5,179 nt of DNA from contig JAEXZK010000022.1 of the NCBI GenBank assembly GCA_023451415.1, positions 1-5,179 of the forward strand, written 5' to 3'. Positions 5,123-5,179 of the stretch are shown here, in pieces; within the stretch, counting starts at the first letter, position 1; each line of letters opens with the position of its first letter. Under the pieces are notes generated by a model that had not been told where the DNA came from, did not search any database, and saw only the letters and a list, made by a program, of their open reading frames with translations. A program made the position numbers and the translations under genes. This stretch comes from Bacillota bacterium. GTDB lineage: Bacteria; Bacillota; Clostridia; Oscillospirales; Ruminococcaceae.

Positions 5123-5179
5123 TTGGATCATTTTCATGTTTCCGCCACCGGCCTGTCCATGAACTATCTGCCTCAGTAC
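5123..5179 (+). CDS. Second NMT1/SsuA/THI5-like protein, paralogue of the preceding gene (partial, 3' end outside window)
   Basis: The 19 visible codons read MDHFHVSATGLSMNYLPQY. Compared with the first 19 residues of the upstream gene, 12 are identical and most others are conservative, and both share the SATGLS-NY-P-Y core. It too starts with TTG (5123-5125), has AAAGGA about 9 nt before it (5108-5113), and has no signal peptide in the visible part. The gap to the upstream stop is 45 nt, so it is probably cotranscribed. The pattern is a tandem duplication followed by divergence. An ATG at 5113 is in another frame and gives no family match. Confidence 0.8.
   Translation, partial: MDHFHVSATGLSMNYLPQY

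Noticed and set aside
5113..5179. ATG frame starting at 5113 as the true start of the last gene
   Set aside because: It is out of frame with the clear paralogue match beginning at the TTG at 5123.
1..5179. CRISPR array, tRNA, rRNA, insertion sequence or attachment site
   Set aside because: No spaced direct repeats, cloverleaf, rRNA-like tracts, transposase frame or terminal inverted repeats were seen.

Overview
The window most likely comes from a high-GC, spore-forming Clostridia genome, probably of the Oscillospiraceae type (Flavonifractor or Pseudoflavonifractor-like). The basis is a SpoVT sporulation regulator, a rimP-nusA operon start and a GltS-family symporter, all with GC-rich codon use, TTG starts and strong Shine-Dalgarno sites. 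The genus is inference; no rRNA or marker alignment was possible.

Layout, left half (minus strand, read right to left). spoVT (2277 to 1738) has a candidate sigma-G-like promoter and a rho-independent terminator. Next comes a sigma-A-type promoter, then a leader hairpin with a poor U-tract that fits a NusA-dependent attenuator. These lead into rimP (1531 to 1019), which overlaps nusA by ATGA. nusA starts at 1022 and runs off the left edge. In this copy it carries an in-frame TAA at codon 16, although everything downstream reads as a normal NusA through the S1, KH1 and KH2 regions.

Layout, right half (plus strand). A divergent region of about 510 bases (2278-2788) separates spoVT from a second transcription unit. 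It is very AT-rich from about 2500 to 2670 and holds a near-consensus promoter, a perfect 12-bp palindrome just downstream of the predicted start site, and an optimal Shine-Dalgarno sequence with no proper gene behind it. Then follow a 444-residue membrane transporter of the sodium:glutamate symporter (ESS/GltS) fold, a 305-residue NMT1/SsuA/THI5-like protein, and the first 19 codons of a second, paralogous protein cut by the right edge. No terminator separates them, so they look like one operon.

How the genes fit together. The left half is housekeeping: ribosome maturation, transcription elongation/termination and forespore gene control. The right half is the accessory part. It pairs a secondary transporter with at least two substrate-binding-fold proteins that lack a signal peptide and so should be cytoplasmic. 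That is unlike an ABC importer and suggests uptake of an organic anion followed by intracellular binding or conversion. The substrate cannot be told from the sequence.
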